A stretch of 29,679 nt of DNA from the NCBI GenBank assembly GCA_902489275.1, contig CABTZK010000024.1:1-29679 (forward strand), read 5' to 3'. The stretch comes from an uncultured Porphyromonadaceae bacterium. GTDB lineage: Bacteria; Bacteroidota; Bacteroidia; Bacteroidales; Muribaculaceae. A program made the translations under genes and the position numbers. How positions within the stretch are numbered: the first letter of the stretch is position 1; each line of letters starts with the position of its first letter. The notes under the pieces are model-generated. The model was not told the origin of the DNA. It worked only from the letters and a program-made list of their open reading frames with translations, and made no database searches. Positions 1 through 6,427 of this stretch are shown here, piece by piece.

Positions 1-1
1 C

Positions 2-82
2 AGCGTCATCGAGCTCAACGAGTGCGCGGAGGAAGCCGTAAAGTCAATAACAAGCGTCAAGCCATGGAAAATGAACTCCTAA
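2..82 (+). CDS. 3' end of an unidentified phage gene (partial)
   Basis: The window opens inside an open frame that reads SVIELNECAEEAVKSITSVK then PWKMNS before a TAA at 80-82. The codons are G/C-rich at third positions like the neighbouring phage genes, and the reading is a plausible acidic/helical C-terminus. It overlaps the ATG at 64 of the next gene by 19 bases, an arrangement common in packed phage operons. No family can be assigned from 26 residues. Its position upstream of the tail genes suggests a structural or tail-assembly gene, but that is inference. Confidence 0.5.
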   Translation, partial: SVIELNECAEEAVKSITSVKPWKMNS

Positions 83-951
83 TCCAGCGTTTCCTGGACG
101 TGGGCACGGATGGATACGGCGCTGGCGATGGCAAGGGCGATGGCAAGGGATATGGCTATGGCGATGGCTCTGGCTATGGCACTGGCTATGGCTTTGGCGA
201 TGGCTATGGCGATGGCACTGGCGATGGCAATGGCGCTGGTGATGGAGATGGTTATGGCTATGGCGATGGCTCTGGCTATGGCACTGGCGATGGTGATGGC
301 GATGGCTATGGCGATGGCAAGGGTTATGGCGATGGCTATGGCGATGGCAAGGGTTATGGCGATGGCTTAGGCTCTGGCGATGGCTTTGGCGATGGCACTG
401 GCGATGGCAATGGCGCTGGTGATGGAGATGGTTATGGCTTAGGCTCTGGCTTAGGCTCTGGCGCTGGCTATGGCTATGTGCGAATGGTGTCATTAAACGG
501 CCAAAAAGCCTATAGTATAGACGGCATGCCGACGCTCATTGATAGTGTAAAGGGCAATTTTGCCATTGGCGGCGTCATCCAGCCCGATTTATCGGTGAGA
601 GGGTGCTACATCGCCCGTGTGGGGAAAAGCTTTGCTCACGGCGACACGCTGCGCAAGGCGTTTGAGGACGCCACGCGCAAGGACATGCGGAGAAAGCCCG
701 TGAAGGAAAGGGTCGCGGAGTTCAAGCGGGAATTCCCCGAGCCAGACAGGCCGTACCCGAATCGCGGGCTTTACACATGGCACGGTTTCCTCACGGGCAG
801 CTGCCGCATGGGCAGGGACGAGTTCGCCAGGGCGCGCGGGATTGACGTGGAGCGTGGCAGTATGACCGTCAGGGAGTTCATCGGCCTCACGCGAGGCTCC
901 TATGGCGGCGAATCCATAGCCATGCTGGCAAAGGCCTACGGCATCGGCTGA
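64..951 (+). CDS. Phage protein with long Gly-X repeat and conserved uncharacterised C-terminal domain
   Basis: The protein is 295 residues from the ATG at 64; a GTG at 22 is a less likely longer start. Residues about 15-138 are almost pure Gly-X dipeptides, X being Asp, Tyr, Lys, Ser, Thr, Leu, Phe, Asn or Ala. A compact domain follows, with landmarks SLNGQKAYSIDGMPT, then SVRGCYIARVGKSFAHGDTL, LYTWHGFLTGSCRMGRDEF, and a C-terminal SYGGESIAMLAKAYG. I recall proteins of this architecture (Gly-X repeats, then a domain with an AHG-TLR segment and an LTGSC-MGR segment) as widespread hypothetical proteins of gut phages and prophages; no function is established to my knowledge. The repeat resembles polyglycine-rich surface or adhesin modules, but a receptor-binding role is only a guess. 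It lies upstream of the tail genes in the same direction. Confidence 0.75.
   Translation: MENELLIQRFLDVGTDGYGAGDGKGDGKGYGYGDGSGYGTGYGFGDGYGDGTGDGNGAGDGDGYGYGDGSGYGTGDGDGDGYGDGKGYGDGYGDGKGYGDGLGSGDGFGDGTGDGNGAGDGDGYGLGSGLGSGAGYGYVRMVSLNGQKAYSIDGMPTLIDSVKGNFAIGGVIQPDLSVRGCYIARVGKSFAHGDTLRKAFEDATRKDMRRKPVKERVAEFKREFPEPDRPYPNRGLYTWHGFLTGSCRMGRDEFARARGIDVERGSMTVREFIGLTRGSYGGESIAMLAKAYGIG
110..478 (+). repeat. Tandem hexanucleotide-type repeat encoding (Gly-X)n
   Basis: The DNA is built from GGCNNN hexamers, mostly GGCGAT, GGCTAT, GGCTCT and GGCAAG. Larger copies are visible: a perfect 30-bp tandem duplication at 301-330 and 331-360, and an exact match of about 53 bp between 207-259 and 387-439, 180 bp apart. 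All copy steps are multiples of six bases, so length changes keep the frame and the Gly alternation. The periodicity also opens long spurious frames on both strands. Confidence 0.9.
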
Positions 952-1086
952 CAACAGGGGCGCGGCCGCGCGGGTCTTCGCTGTCCGGACAGGGAACACG
1001 GCTTTTTTCTGCATTCCACATTAGAGTTTTTTCTTCGATAAGTTTCAAATCATTTGGCGGCTCTGTTGTTTTTTTTGTAGAAAAAC

Positions 1087-1117
1087 TTGCAAGTCTCCGT
1101 TTGGCGGTGTATCTTTG
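1087..1117 (+). promoter_or_regulatory. Bacteroidota-type promoter for the small phage gene cassette
   Basis: A TTG at 1087-1089 lies 20 bases upstream of TATCTTTG at 1110-1117, matching the Bacteroidota consensus (TTTG, about 19-21 bases, TAnnTTTG). The predicted transcription start near 1124 falls inside the first copy of the 15-base motif GCAAAGTAAATCAAG. That placement would suit an operator overlapping the start site. Confidence 0.6.
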
Positions 1118-1152
1118 CAACGCAAAGTAAATCAAGATTAGTCCTTGCCGCG

Positions 1153-1194
1153 CGGGCGTCGGTTATTCGCCCGGTTGAAATCTCGGGCTTTTTT
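1153..1194 (+). terminator. Attenuator-like overlapping hairpins with a T6 tract
   Basis: CGGGCG (1153-1158) can pair with CGCCCG (1168-1173). The second half of that stem, GCCCG (1169-1173), can instead pair with CGGGC (1184-1188), which is followed at once by six T residues (1189-1194). The two pairings exclude each other, as in antiterminator/terminator switches. The terminator stem is only 5 bp, so its efficiency is uncertain. Confidence 0.4.
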
Positions 1195-1260
1195 AATGCC
1201 CTCTCGCAGCCTCACAGAGCGGCTGCCTTTCCGTCAACATCAGTGCTCGCTCGGCGAGAC

Positions 1261-1338
1261 GCCTTGATTTACTTTGCAAACGGAAATGGCAGCCGTTTTT
1301 TTTGCCTGCCATCGTTTAACAGCAAAGTAAATCAAGGC
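1261..1338 (+). repeat. Large inverted repeat with 17-bp perfect arms directly upstream of a start codon
   Basis: GCCTTGATTTACTTTGC (1261-1277) is the exact reverse complement of 1322-1338. Inside it, AAACG (1278-1282) and ATGGCAG (1286-1292) can pair with CGTTT (1313-1317) and CTGCCAT (1306-1312), with a three-base bulge. The structure ends one base before the ATG at 1340 and takes the place of a ribosome binding site, so it could control translation or act as a paired operator. It also contains two of the three copies of the 15-base motif. Confidence 0.7.
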
Positions 1339-1339
1339 A

Positions 1340-1591
1340 ATGAAACAGATTTCATTAACGACAAGGAGAACTGCCAGCAGGCAGTCGGCCGCAACGCTTG
1401 CCGAGAAAGCGTTGGAGTTCCTAATCTCACAATCCCTTTGTATCGTCCTGGGCGTTGCCGCCCTCGTGGCGGTGCTGTGGCACGGTGCCACTGGCACGCA
1501 CGCCGCCTGGATGGCCGTCACCGTCACGCTGTGGGCGGCGCAGCTTTGCGCCATGGCCGCCGTCGACATCGAGAAAGGAGGCGAGCTATGA
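1340..1591 (+). CDS. Small two-helix membrane protein of the phage cassette
   Basis: The protein is 83 residues with a basic N-terminus and two predicted membrane helices, about residues 33-48 (rich in Val, Leu and Ala) and 55-74 (with Trp). It ends in a short charged tail, DIEKGGEL. Size and topology would fit a small holin or another phage membrane protein, but no diagnostic motif is visible and the family is not recognised. No Shine-Dalgarno sequence precedes the ATG; a large hairpin lies there instead. The stop codon overlaps the start of the next gene (ATGA at 1588-1591), which suggests translational coupling. A longer frame on the same strand that begins at 1087 is out of frame with this gene and is rejected. 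Confidence 0.65.
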   Translation: MKQISLTTRRTASRQSAATLAEKALEFLISQSLCIVLGVAALVAVLWHGATGTHAAWMAVTVTLWAAQLCAMAAVDIEKGGEL

Positions 1592-1836
1592 ACGGGACAG
1601 AGCGCACCACCGCCTTTGAGCGCGGAGACATGACCGTCACCTTCATCCGCACCTTCGCCCCGGAGTTCCCCGACGCGGCGCCCGGGCTTGACATCGTGGT
1701 CAGCTACAAGTCGGCCAAGATGCCGCCAACCACCATCTGGCTTGACAGCGTGGCCGACTTGCAGACGCTGCATAGCGCGATCGCCTCCTACATCGAAATG
1801 ACAGGCACACAGAAAGGAGGTGGCGATGATGAATGA
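1588..1836 (+). CDS. Small soluble phage protein, function unknown
   Basis: This protein of 82 residues begins MNGTERTTAFERGDMTVTF. A strong AAAGGAGG ends about six bases before the ATG at 1588, which fixes the start. The ATG overlaps the previous stop codon. The sequence alternates beta-like stretches (MTVTFIRTF, DIVVSYKS, TTIWLDSV) with a C-terminal helix and an acidic end. No family is recognised. It overlaps the third cassette gene by a few bases, so the three are probably translated as a unit. The open frame extends upstream to 1087, but that part crosses the structured leader and has no start signal. Confidence 0.7.
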   Translation: MNGTERTTAFERGDMTVTFIRTFAPEFPDAAPGLDIVVSYKSAKMPPTTIWLDSVADLQTLHSAIASYIEMTGTQKGGGDDE

Positions 1837-2074
1837 GGCTGACAAGACGGGCGCCGCTTGGCTCGTGGCGCAGGCGCTGCAAGGCTACGAGCCCGCCCCT
1901 GCCGACGCGCGGGGGGGCTTCCTGCTGCGCACCACAGACGCTATTGTGGCCATGCTGGCCGACATGTACGAGCTGGAGACAAACGACGTGGCCGAGGCCA
2001 TGCTCGCCTTGGGCTACCGCATGATCTACGAGCCGAGCGGACGACACGGCTGGGCCATGCGCCCGAAGACGTAA
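1826..2074 (+). CDS. Small helical phage protein, function unknown
   Basis: About 82 residues. Two adjacent ATGs (1826 and 1829) follow AAAGGAGG at 1813-1820, and either spacing is acceptable. After a variable N-terminus the segment TTDAIVAMLADMYELETNDV, continuing AEAMLALGY, looks like a small helix-turn-helix-like or winged-helix fold, followed by a hairpin ending GRHGWAMRPKT. Short proteins of this layout are common in Bacteroidetes prophages without known function; a DNA-binding role is only suggested by the helix pattern. It is the last gene before a strong terminator (2130-2157). Confidence 0.7.
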   Translation: MMNEADKTGAAWLVAQALQGYEPAPADARGGFLLRTTDAIVAMLADMYELETNDVAEAMLALGYRMIYEPSGRHGWAMRPKT

Positions 2075-2129
2075 TGCACCTTGGCGCGTTTTTTTAGATA
2101 ATTGAACAGAAAACGGTTCTTGATATGCG

Positions 2130-2160
2130 AAAGCGGCTCCAGCCCTGGAGCCGCTTTTGT
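2130..2160 (+). terminator. Strong intrinsic terminator ending the small-gene cassette
   Basis: AAAGCGGCTCCAG (2130-2142) pairs perfectly with 2145-2157 and is followed by TTTTGTCTTTT. It separates the small-gene cassette from the tape measure gene. Tail gene expression would therefore need its own promoter or antitermination; no consensus promoter is evident between 2158 and 2221. Confidence 0.85.
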
Positions 2161-2221
2161 CTTTTACGCTACCCTTGGATTCTTGTTATTTCGCTCTTGT
2201 TAACGATCAAAATCAAAGTTT

Positions 2222-5200
2222 ATGAGCGATTATAACAGCACAGCCACCTCTACCGTCAAAATCAACGGCAGGGAGGCTATCGACGAGCTTGACCGCCTCA
2301 AGCGCAAGGCCAAGGACCTTGAGGATGCCATCTTGAGGGCTACCAATGCAGGAAATAAGGCCGACCTCGCGAAGTTCAAGCGGGAGTTTCGCAGTACAAA
2401 AGCAGAGATAAATAGGGTTGAGAGTGCCGTGCATGGCGTGGAGGCCGTCATGCGCCGTCTCGACAAGGCTACGCCACAGGAGCTGAGAAACACTTTGAAG
2501 CAGTTGAACTGGGAACTCAAGAGAATGGAACGCGGTTCGCAGGCTTGGGATAACCAGTGCGATAAAATCAAGCGGGTTAAAGCGGAAATCGACAAGGTGA
2601 ACAATGATTTGCGCACGCATGAGTCATGGCTTTCCCGGGTTAACAAGAAAATAAACACTTGGGGTATGGCTGTTGCCGGCGCAATGGCAGCTACGATGGG
2701 CGTTGTGATGTCTGCACGAAAAGCGTTCGAGGCTTATGCGGAAATGGACCAGGAAATGGCTAATGTGCGCAAGTTCACAGGCATGACGGAACAGCAAGTG
2801 GCTGGCCTAAATGAGGAGTTCAAGAAAATAGACACGCGCTCAAGCCGTGAGGCGTTGAACAAATTGGCGCAGGATGCGGGACGCTTGGGCAAGGGCTCCA
2901 AGGAAGATGTGCTGGGCTTTGTGCGCGCCGCCGACCAAATCAATGTCGCTCTTGACGACCTGGGAGACGGCGCCACGCTCACACTGTCGAAACTCACAGG
3001 CATTTTTGGCGTAGAAAAGGAGTACGGCACGGAGAAGTCGCTGCTGAAAGTGGGCTCGGTCATTAATGAATTATCGCAGAACTGCGCCGCATCGGCACCC
3101 TACCTGGCGGAATTCGACTCGCGAGTGGGCGGCGTGGGCGCACAGGCTGGATTGACCATCCCCCAAATCTCGGGATTTGGCGCTGTGCTCGACAGCAATA
3201 ACCAAAAACTGGAAGCCTCTTCCACGGCCCTTAGCCAGGTCATCACCCGCGTTTTTCAAGACCCCGCGAAATATGCCAAGGTGGCCGGCATAGAGGTGGG
3301 CAGGTTCTCGAAACTGGTGAAGACCGACATGAACGCCGCGCTCATTGAGCTGCTCGAGCACCTGAACAAGGCTGGCGGCATGGACACGCTCGCGCCCATG
3401 TTCAAGGATATGGGGGAGAATGGCGCGCGCGCTATCTCCGCACTCTCCACGCTCGCAGGGCATATCGACGAGGTGAAAAAACAGCAGGCAGCCGCCAATG
3501 TGGCTTTCAGGGAGGGTACATCTGTGAGCAAGGAATTCAATGTGCAAAACAACACGGTGCAGGCGGAATTGGACAAAGCCAAGAAAAGGTTTAGCGAGTT
3601 GGCGATCGCGCTGGGACAGAAACTGGCGCCTGTGATGCGCTACGCCATCACCGGCACCTCGGCCATGATGCGGGTGCTGTCTTCAGTAATCGGCTTTATC
3701 ATGAGGCATAGGACGGCTATCCTTTCGCTTGCCGCTGCAATGGCTGCTTATACTGTCGCGGTAAAGGCGGCTACGATAATGACTAAAGCGCACGCCGCCG
3801 CCACCCTTGCGGTTAAAGTGGCCCAGGAGGCATGGATTGCCGTGCAAGCTCTCGCCTCGGCCGCCTTCAGCCTTTTCACAGGGAAAGTGCATGCGGCTAC
3901 ACAAGGTTTTAGGATTTTCTCCGCGACACTTAAGGCGAATCCTATCGGGCTGGTCGTAGCGGCGATAACTGCCGCGATTGCGGCGATGGCCGGTTTTGTC
4001 AAGAAAATAAATGATAACATCAGGCGACAAAGGGAGTTGCGGCAGGAAATGGAACGGTATAAGGACAGTATCCGTGACATTTCCCAGGCTACCGCCAGTT
4101 ATGCCGAAGAGGAGACAAGGCGGCTTAAGACGATTTATGACGCTACCCAGGACAACAACCTGAAAATGAAAGAGCGTATCGACAGGGTTAGGGAACTACA
4201 GCGTCTCTACCCCTCGTATTTCGGGCAAATGTCTACAGAGTCCATCCTGGCTGGCAATGCGGCTAAGAAATATCAGGAACTCACACAGTCGATTATCAAT
4301 GCCGCCAAGGCCAGGGCAGCCGCTGACAAAATCAAGGAAAACTACTCGGCTATCATTGAGCTTGAGACAGCGAACGCGCAGTTTGGCGCAAGCGAAAGGG
4401 TTAAGAAAGCGGAACTGAACGATCTAATCCACAGGATAGGCCTGCAAAAGGCTGATTCCTACCGGCGCAATCGCAAGATCACATCGGGCCCGATGGGTGG
4501 TTTCGTCAGCGAGGGGCAGGGCGGAGCAGGGTCTTTCATGACCGAAAGCGACGCGAATGCCGCTAATTTCCATAAGGAAGAACTTGCTTCCCTTGTAAGC
4601 GATGTCGGCAAGCTGAGAAAACAACTGGCCGGCAACAGGACGAAAATCAAGCTGCTTGAGGAGAGCAACGTCTGGCTGAAAAAAACATACGGCGTGAAAG
4701 ACGAGCAAATTATCGACCGCCCCGTCAACCAGGCGGCCAATGTCACAATGCCTTACTCGGCTCGAAGCGGCGCACAGCCCTCTGGCAAATCGAGCCGTGG
4801 CGATGCCGGGGCTAAGGACAAGTTCCAAAAGGAGAAGGACTGGAAAGAGCGTGAGGAGGCGCTGAACCGCATCGCCTACGCCACTGGATTGAAGAACTAT
4901 GAGCAGTACACCGACCGCATGCTGGAAATCTCGGCCGAGTTCTACAAAATGGAATTAGAGCACACCGACCTGGGAGAGAACGAGCGGCTGGGCATCCACG
5001 CGCAGTACAACGAGGCGCTGGCGAAAATGAGAGAGACGGCCGCAAATAAGACTATCGAGCAGGAAAACAGGGATTACGCGCGGCTGCAGGCCCAGGTGCA
5101 GCAGGACTATCTTGACGACAAAATCAGCTATGAGGCCTACAGCATGCAAATGGAAAGCATCGAGTTCGCGCATTTGCGGGCACTCACGGAAATCACCAAG

Positions 5201-6427
5201 CAGGGCACGGCCGAGCGGACGCAGGCGGAAAAGGACTACCGGCAGAAACTCGTCGACCAGCAGAAGAGGCAGCAGGATAAAACCGAAAAGGCGGAGAAGG
5301 CGCATAAAGACAAGCTCGAAGAGGTGTGGGAGAAATACTTTGTCGGAGAAAAGGAAAAGAGGCGAAAGGTCTACGAGGAGACGAAAAAAGCCATCAAGCA
5401 AACGTATCTGCTGAAAAAGGCCGCCATGGAGGCGGAGGGGATAGACACCTCTGAACTGACGGCGAAATACGAGAAAGCGATGAAAAGGCTTGAGGAGGAG
5501 TACAACAAGTCGGAGCTTGCCATGGACAGGTCTCTGACCGATTGGGTCATCCACTATCTTGGGAAAGCCTTTGGCGAGGAGAATATCAAGAAAATTGACC
5601 CCTTCTTGAAGAGCGCTCTTGCCTCAATCTCTTCGGCCTACCAGTCGGTGACACAGATGATGCAGGCGGAAAGCGAATTGCAGGTGGCGGCTATCGAGCG
5701 CCGCTATGAACGCGAGATGTCGATGGCGGAGGGCAATTCATACAAGCTCAAGGAACTGGAGAAAAGGAAACAGCGGGAAATCGCAAAGGTGAAGAATGCC
5801 GCGCAGCGCAAGCAGTTCAGCATGCAGGTGATACAGGCTGTCGCGCAGACGGCAACCGCCGCGCTGAACGCCTACAGCTCTGCCGCCGCCATCCCGATTA
5901 TCGGGCATGCTATCGCTCCTGTCGCGGCAGCCTTGGCCACCGCCGCAGGCATGCTCCAAGTGGCGGCTATCAAGAAGCAGGCGCAGGCCTCGGCGGCTCA
6001 GGGCTATGCCGCCGGAGGATTCCCCCGCCCCGGCCGCCGAGAGGAAGTGGCGGGCGTGGTGCATGCCGGCGAGTGGGTCGCGTCGCAACAGCTGGTGCAG
6101 TCGCCGGTGGCGCGCCCCATGATCGACGCGCTGGAGTATGCCCAGCGCAACAACACGATCGGATCCCTCAAGCCGGCAGAGGTGTCACGAGCCATAACGG
6201 CTCCTGCCGCGCTGGCGTCAGGCTTGGGCGATAATGCCGAAAAGGCCGTGGCCGCGCTGGCTTTCACGCTGGAGCGCTATTCCGGCACAATGAAACGGCT
6301 TAATGATAGACTCAATGAGCCTTTCGTCACGGTGAACACCGTGACGGGCGATGACGGGATCAACCAGGCCCAGGAGGAGTACAGGAAATTGATGAATAAC
6401 GCAACGTCTAAAAGGAAAAGGAAATGA
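2222..6427 (+). CDS. Phage tail tape measure protein (TP901 type)
   Basis: 1401 residues from the ATG at 2222. This protein sets the length of a long phage tail and helps DNA pass into the cell. The N-terminal 150 residues are charged and coiled-coil-like. The PhageMin_Tail/TP901 core follows at about 175-400 (MDQEMANVRKFTGMTEQQV, and the RLGKGSKEDVLGFVRAAD segment). Ala- and Val-rich hydrophobic stretches lie at about 490-600, long charged helices at about 850-1150, and a second hydrophobic stretch at about 1225-1255. The C-terminus has the family's usual GYAAGGFPRPG segment followed by VVHAGEWV. The length predicts a siphovirus or myovirus with a long tail. The stop codon overlaps the start of the next gene (ATGA at 6424-6427). 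Confidence 0.93.
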   Translation: MSDYNSTATSTVKINGREAIDELDRLKRKAKDLEDAILRATNAGNKADLAKFKREFRSTKAEINRVESAVHGVEAVMRRLDKATPQELRNTLKQLNWELKRMERGSQAWDNQCDKIKRVKAEIDKVNNDLRTHESWLSRVNKKINTWGMAVAGAMAATMGVVMSARKAFEAYAEMDQEMANVRKFTGMTEQQVAGLNEEFKKIDTRSSREALNKLAQDAGRLGKGSKEDVLGFVRAADQINVALDDLGDGATLTLSKLTGIFGVEKEYGTEKSLLKVGSVINELSQNCAASAPYLAEFDSRVGGVGAQAGLTIPQISGFGAVLDSNNQKLEASSTALSQVITRVFQDPAKYAKVAGIEVGRFSKLVKTDMNAALIELLEHLNKAGGMDTLAPMFKDMGENGARAISALSTLAGHIDEVKKQQAAANVAFREGTSVSKEFNVQNNTVQAELDKAKKRFSELAIALGQKLAPVMRYAITGTSAMMRVLSSVIGFIMRHRTAILSLAAAMAAYTVAVKAATIMTKAHAAATLAVKVAQEAWIAVQALASAAFSLFTGKVHAATQGFRIFSATLKANPIGLVVAAITAAIAAMAGFVKKINDNIRRQRELRQEMERYKDSIRDISQATASYAEEETRRLKTIYDATQDNNLKMKERIDRVRELQRLYPSYFGQMSTESILAGNAAKKYQELTQSIINAAKARAAADKIKENYSAIIELETANAQFGASERVKKAELNDLIHRIGLQKADSYRRNRKITSGPMGGFVSEGQGGAGSFMTESDANAANFHKEELASLVSDVGKLRKQLAGNRTKIKLLEESNVWLKKTYGVKDEQIIDRPVNQAANVTMPYSARSGAQPSGKSSRGDAGAKDKFQKEKDWKEREEALNRIAYATGLKNYEQYTDRMLEISAEFYKMELEHTDLGENERLGIHAQYNEALAKMRETAANKTIEQENRDYARLQAQVQQDYLDDKISYEAYSMQMESIEFAHLRALTEITKQGTAERTQAEKDYRQKLVDQQKRQQDKTEKAEKAHKDKLEEVWEKYFVGEKEKRRKVYEETKKAIKQTYLLKKAAMEAEGIDTSELTAKYEKAMKRLEEEYNKSELAMDRSLTDWVIHYLGKAFGEENIKKIDPFLKSALASISSAYQSVTQMMQAESELQVAAIERRYEREMSMAEGNSYKLKELEKRKQREIAKVKNAAQRKQFSMQVIQAVAQTATAALNAYSSAAAIPIIGHAIAPVAAALATAAGMLQVAAIKKQAQASAAQGYAAGGFPRPGRREEVAGVVHAGEWVASQQLVQSPVARPMIDALEYAQRNNTIGSLKPAEVSRAITAPAALASGLGDNAEKAVAALAFTLERYSGTMKRLNDRLNEPFVTVNTVTGDDGINQAQEEYRKLMNNATSKRKRK

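Larger units (their letters stand above)
952..1339 (+). promoter_or_regulatory. 388-bp gene-free phage region holding a promoter and a structured leader
   Basis: No convincing coding frame is present. The stretch contains a Bacteroidota-type promoter near 1087-1117, three copies of a 15-base motif (1122-1136, 1263-1277 inverted, 1322-1336), an overlapping pair of small stems with a T tract (1153-1194), and a large imperfect hairpin (1261-1338) that ends one base before the ATG of the next gene. The whole reads as a regulated 5' leader of about 220 bases for the three small genes that follow. Confidence 0.6.

Noticed and set aside
110..478. Possible CRISPR-like or satellite array
   Set aside because: Units are short hexamers without spacers and lie inside a coding frame that continues into a normal domain.
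44..493. Long His/Ser/Gln-rich frame antisense to the Gly-X repeat, and an Ala/Met-rich frame on the plus strand at 110-370
   Set aside because: Both result from the six-base periodicity of the repeat and have no start signals; the compositions are by-products of the GGC-rich hexamers.
1087..1587. Longer N-terminal extension of the second small phage gene
   Set aside because: It would translate through the promoter, the hairpins and the first small gene; a strong ribosome binding site precedes the ATG at 1588.
1240..1845. Minus-strand frame of 201 residues opposite the small phage genes
   Set aside because: It covers three better-supported genes with ribosome binding sites and shows no recognisable domain.
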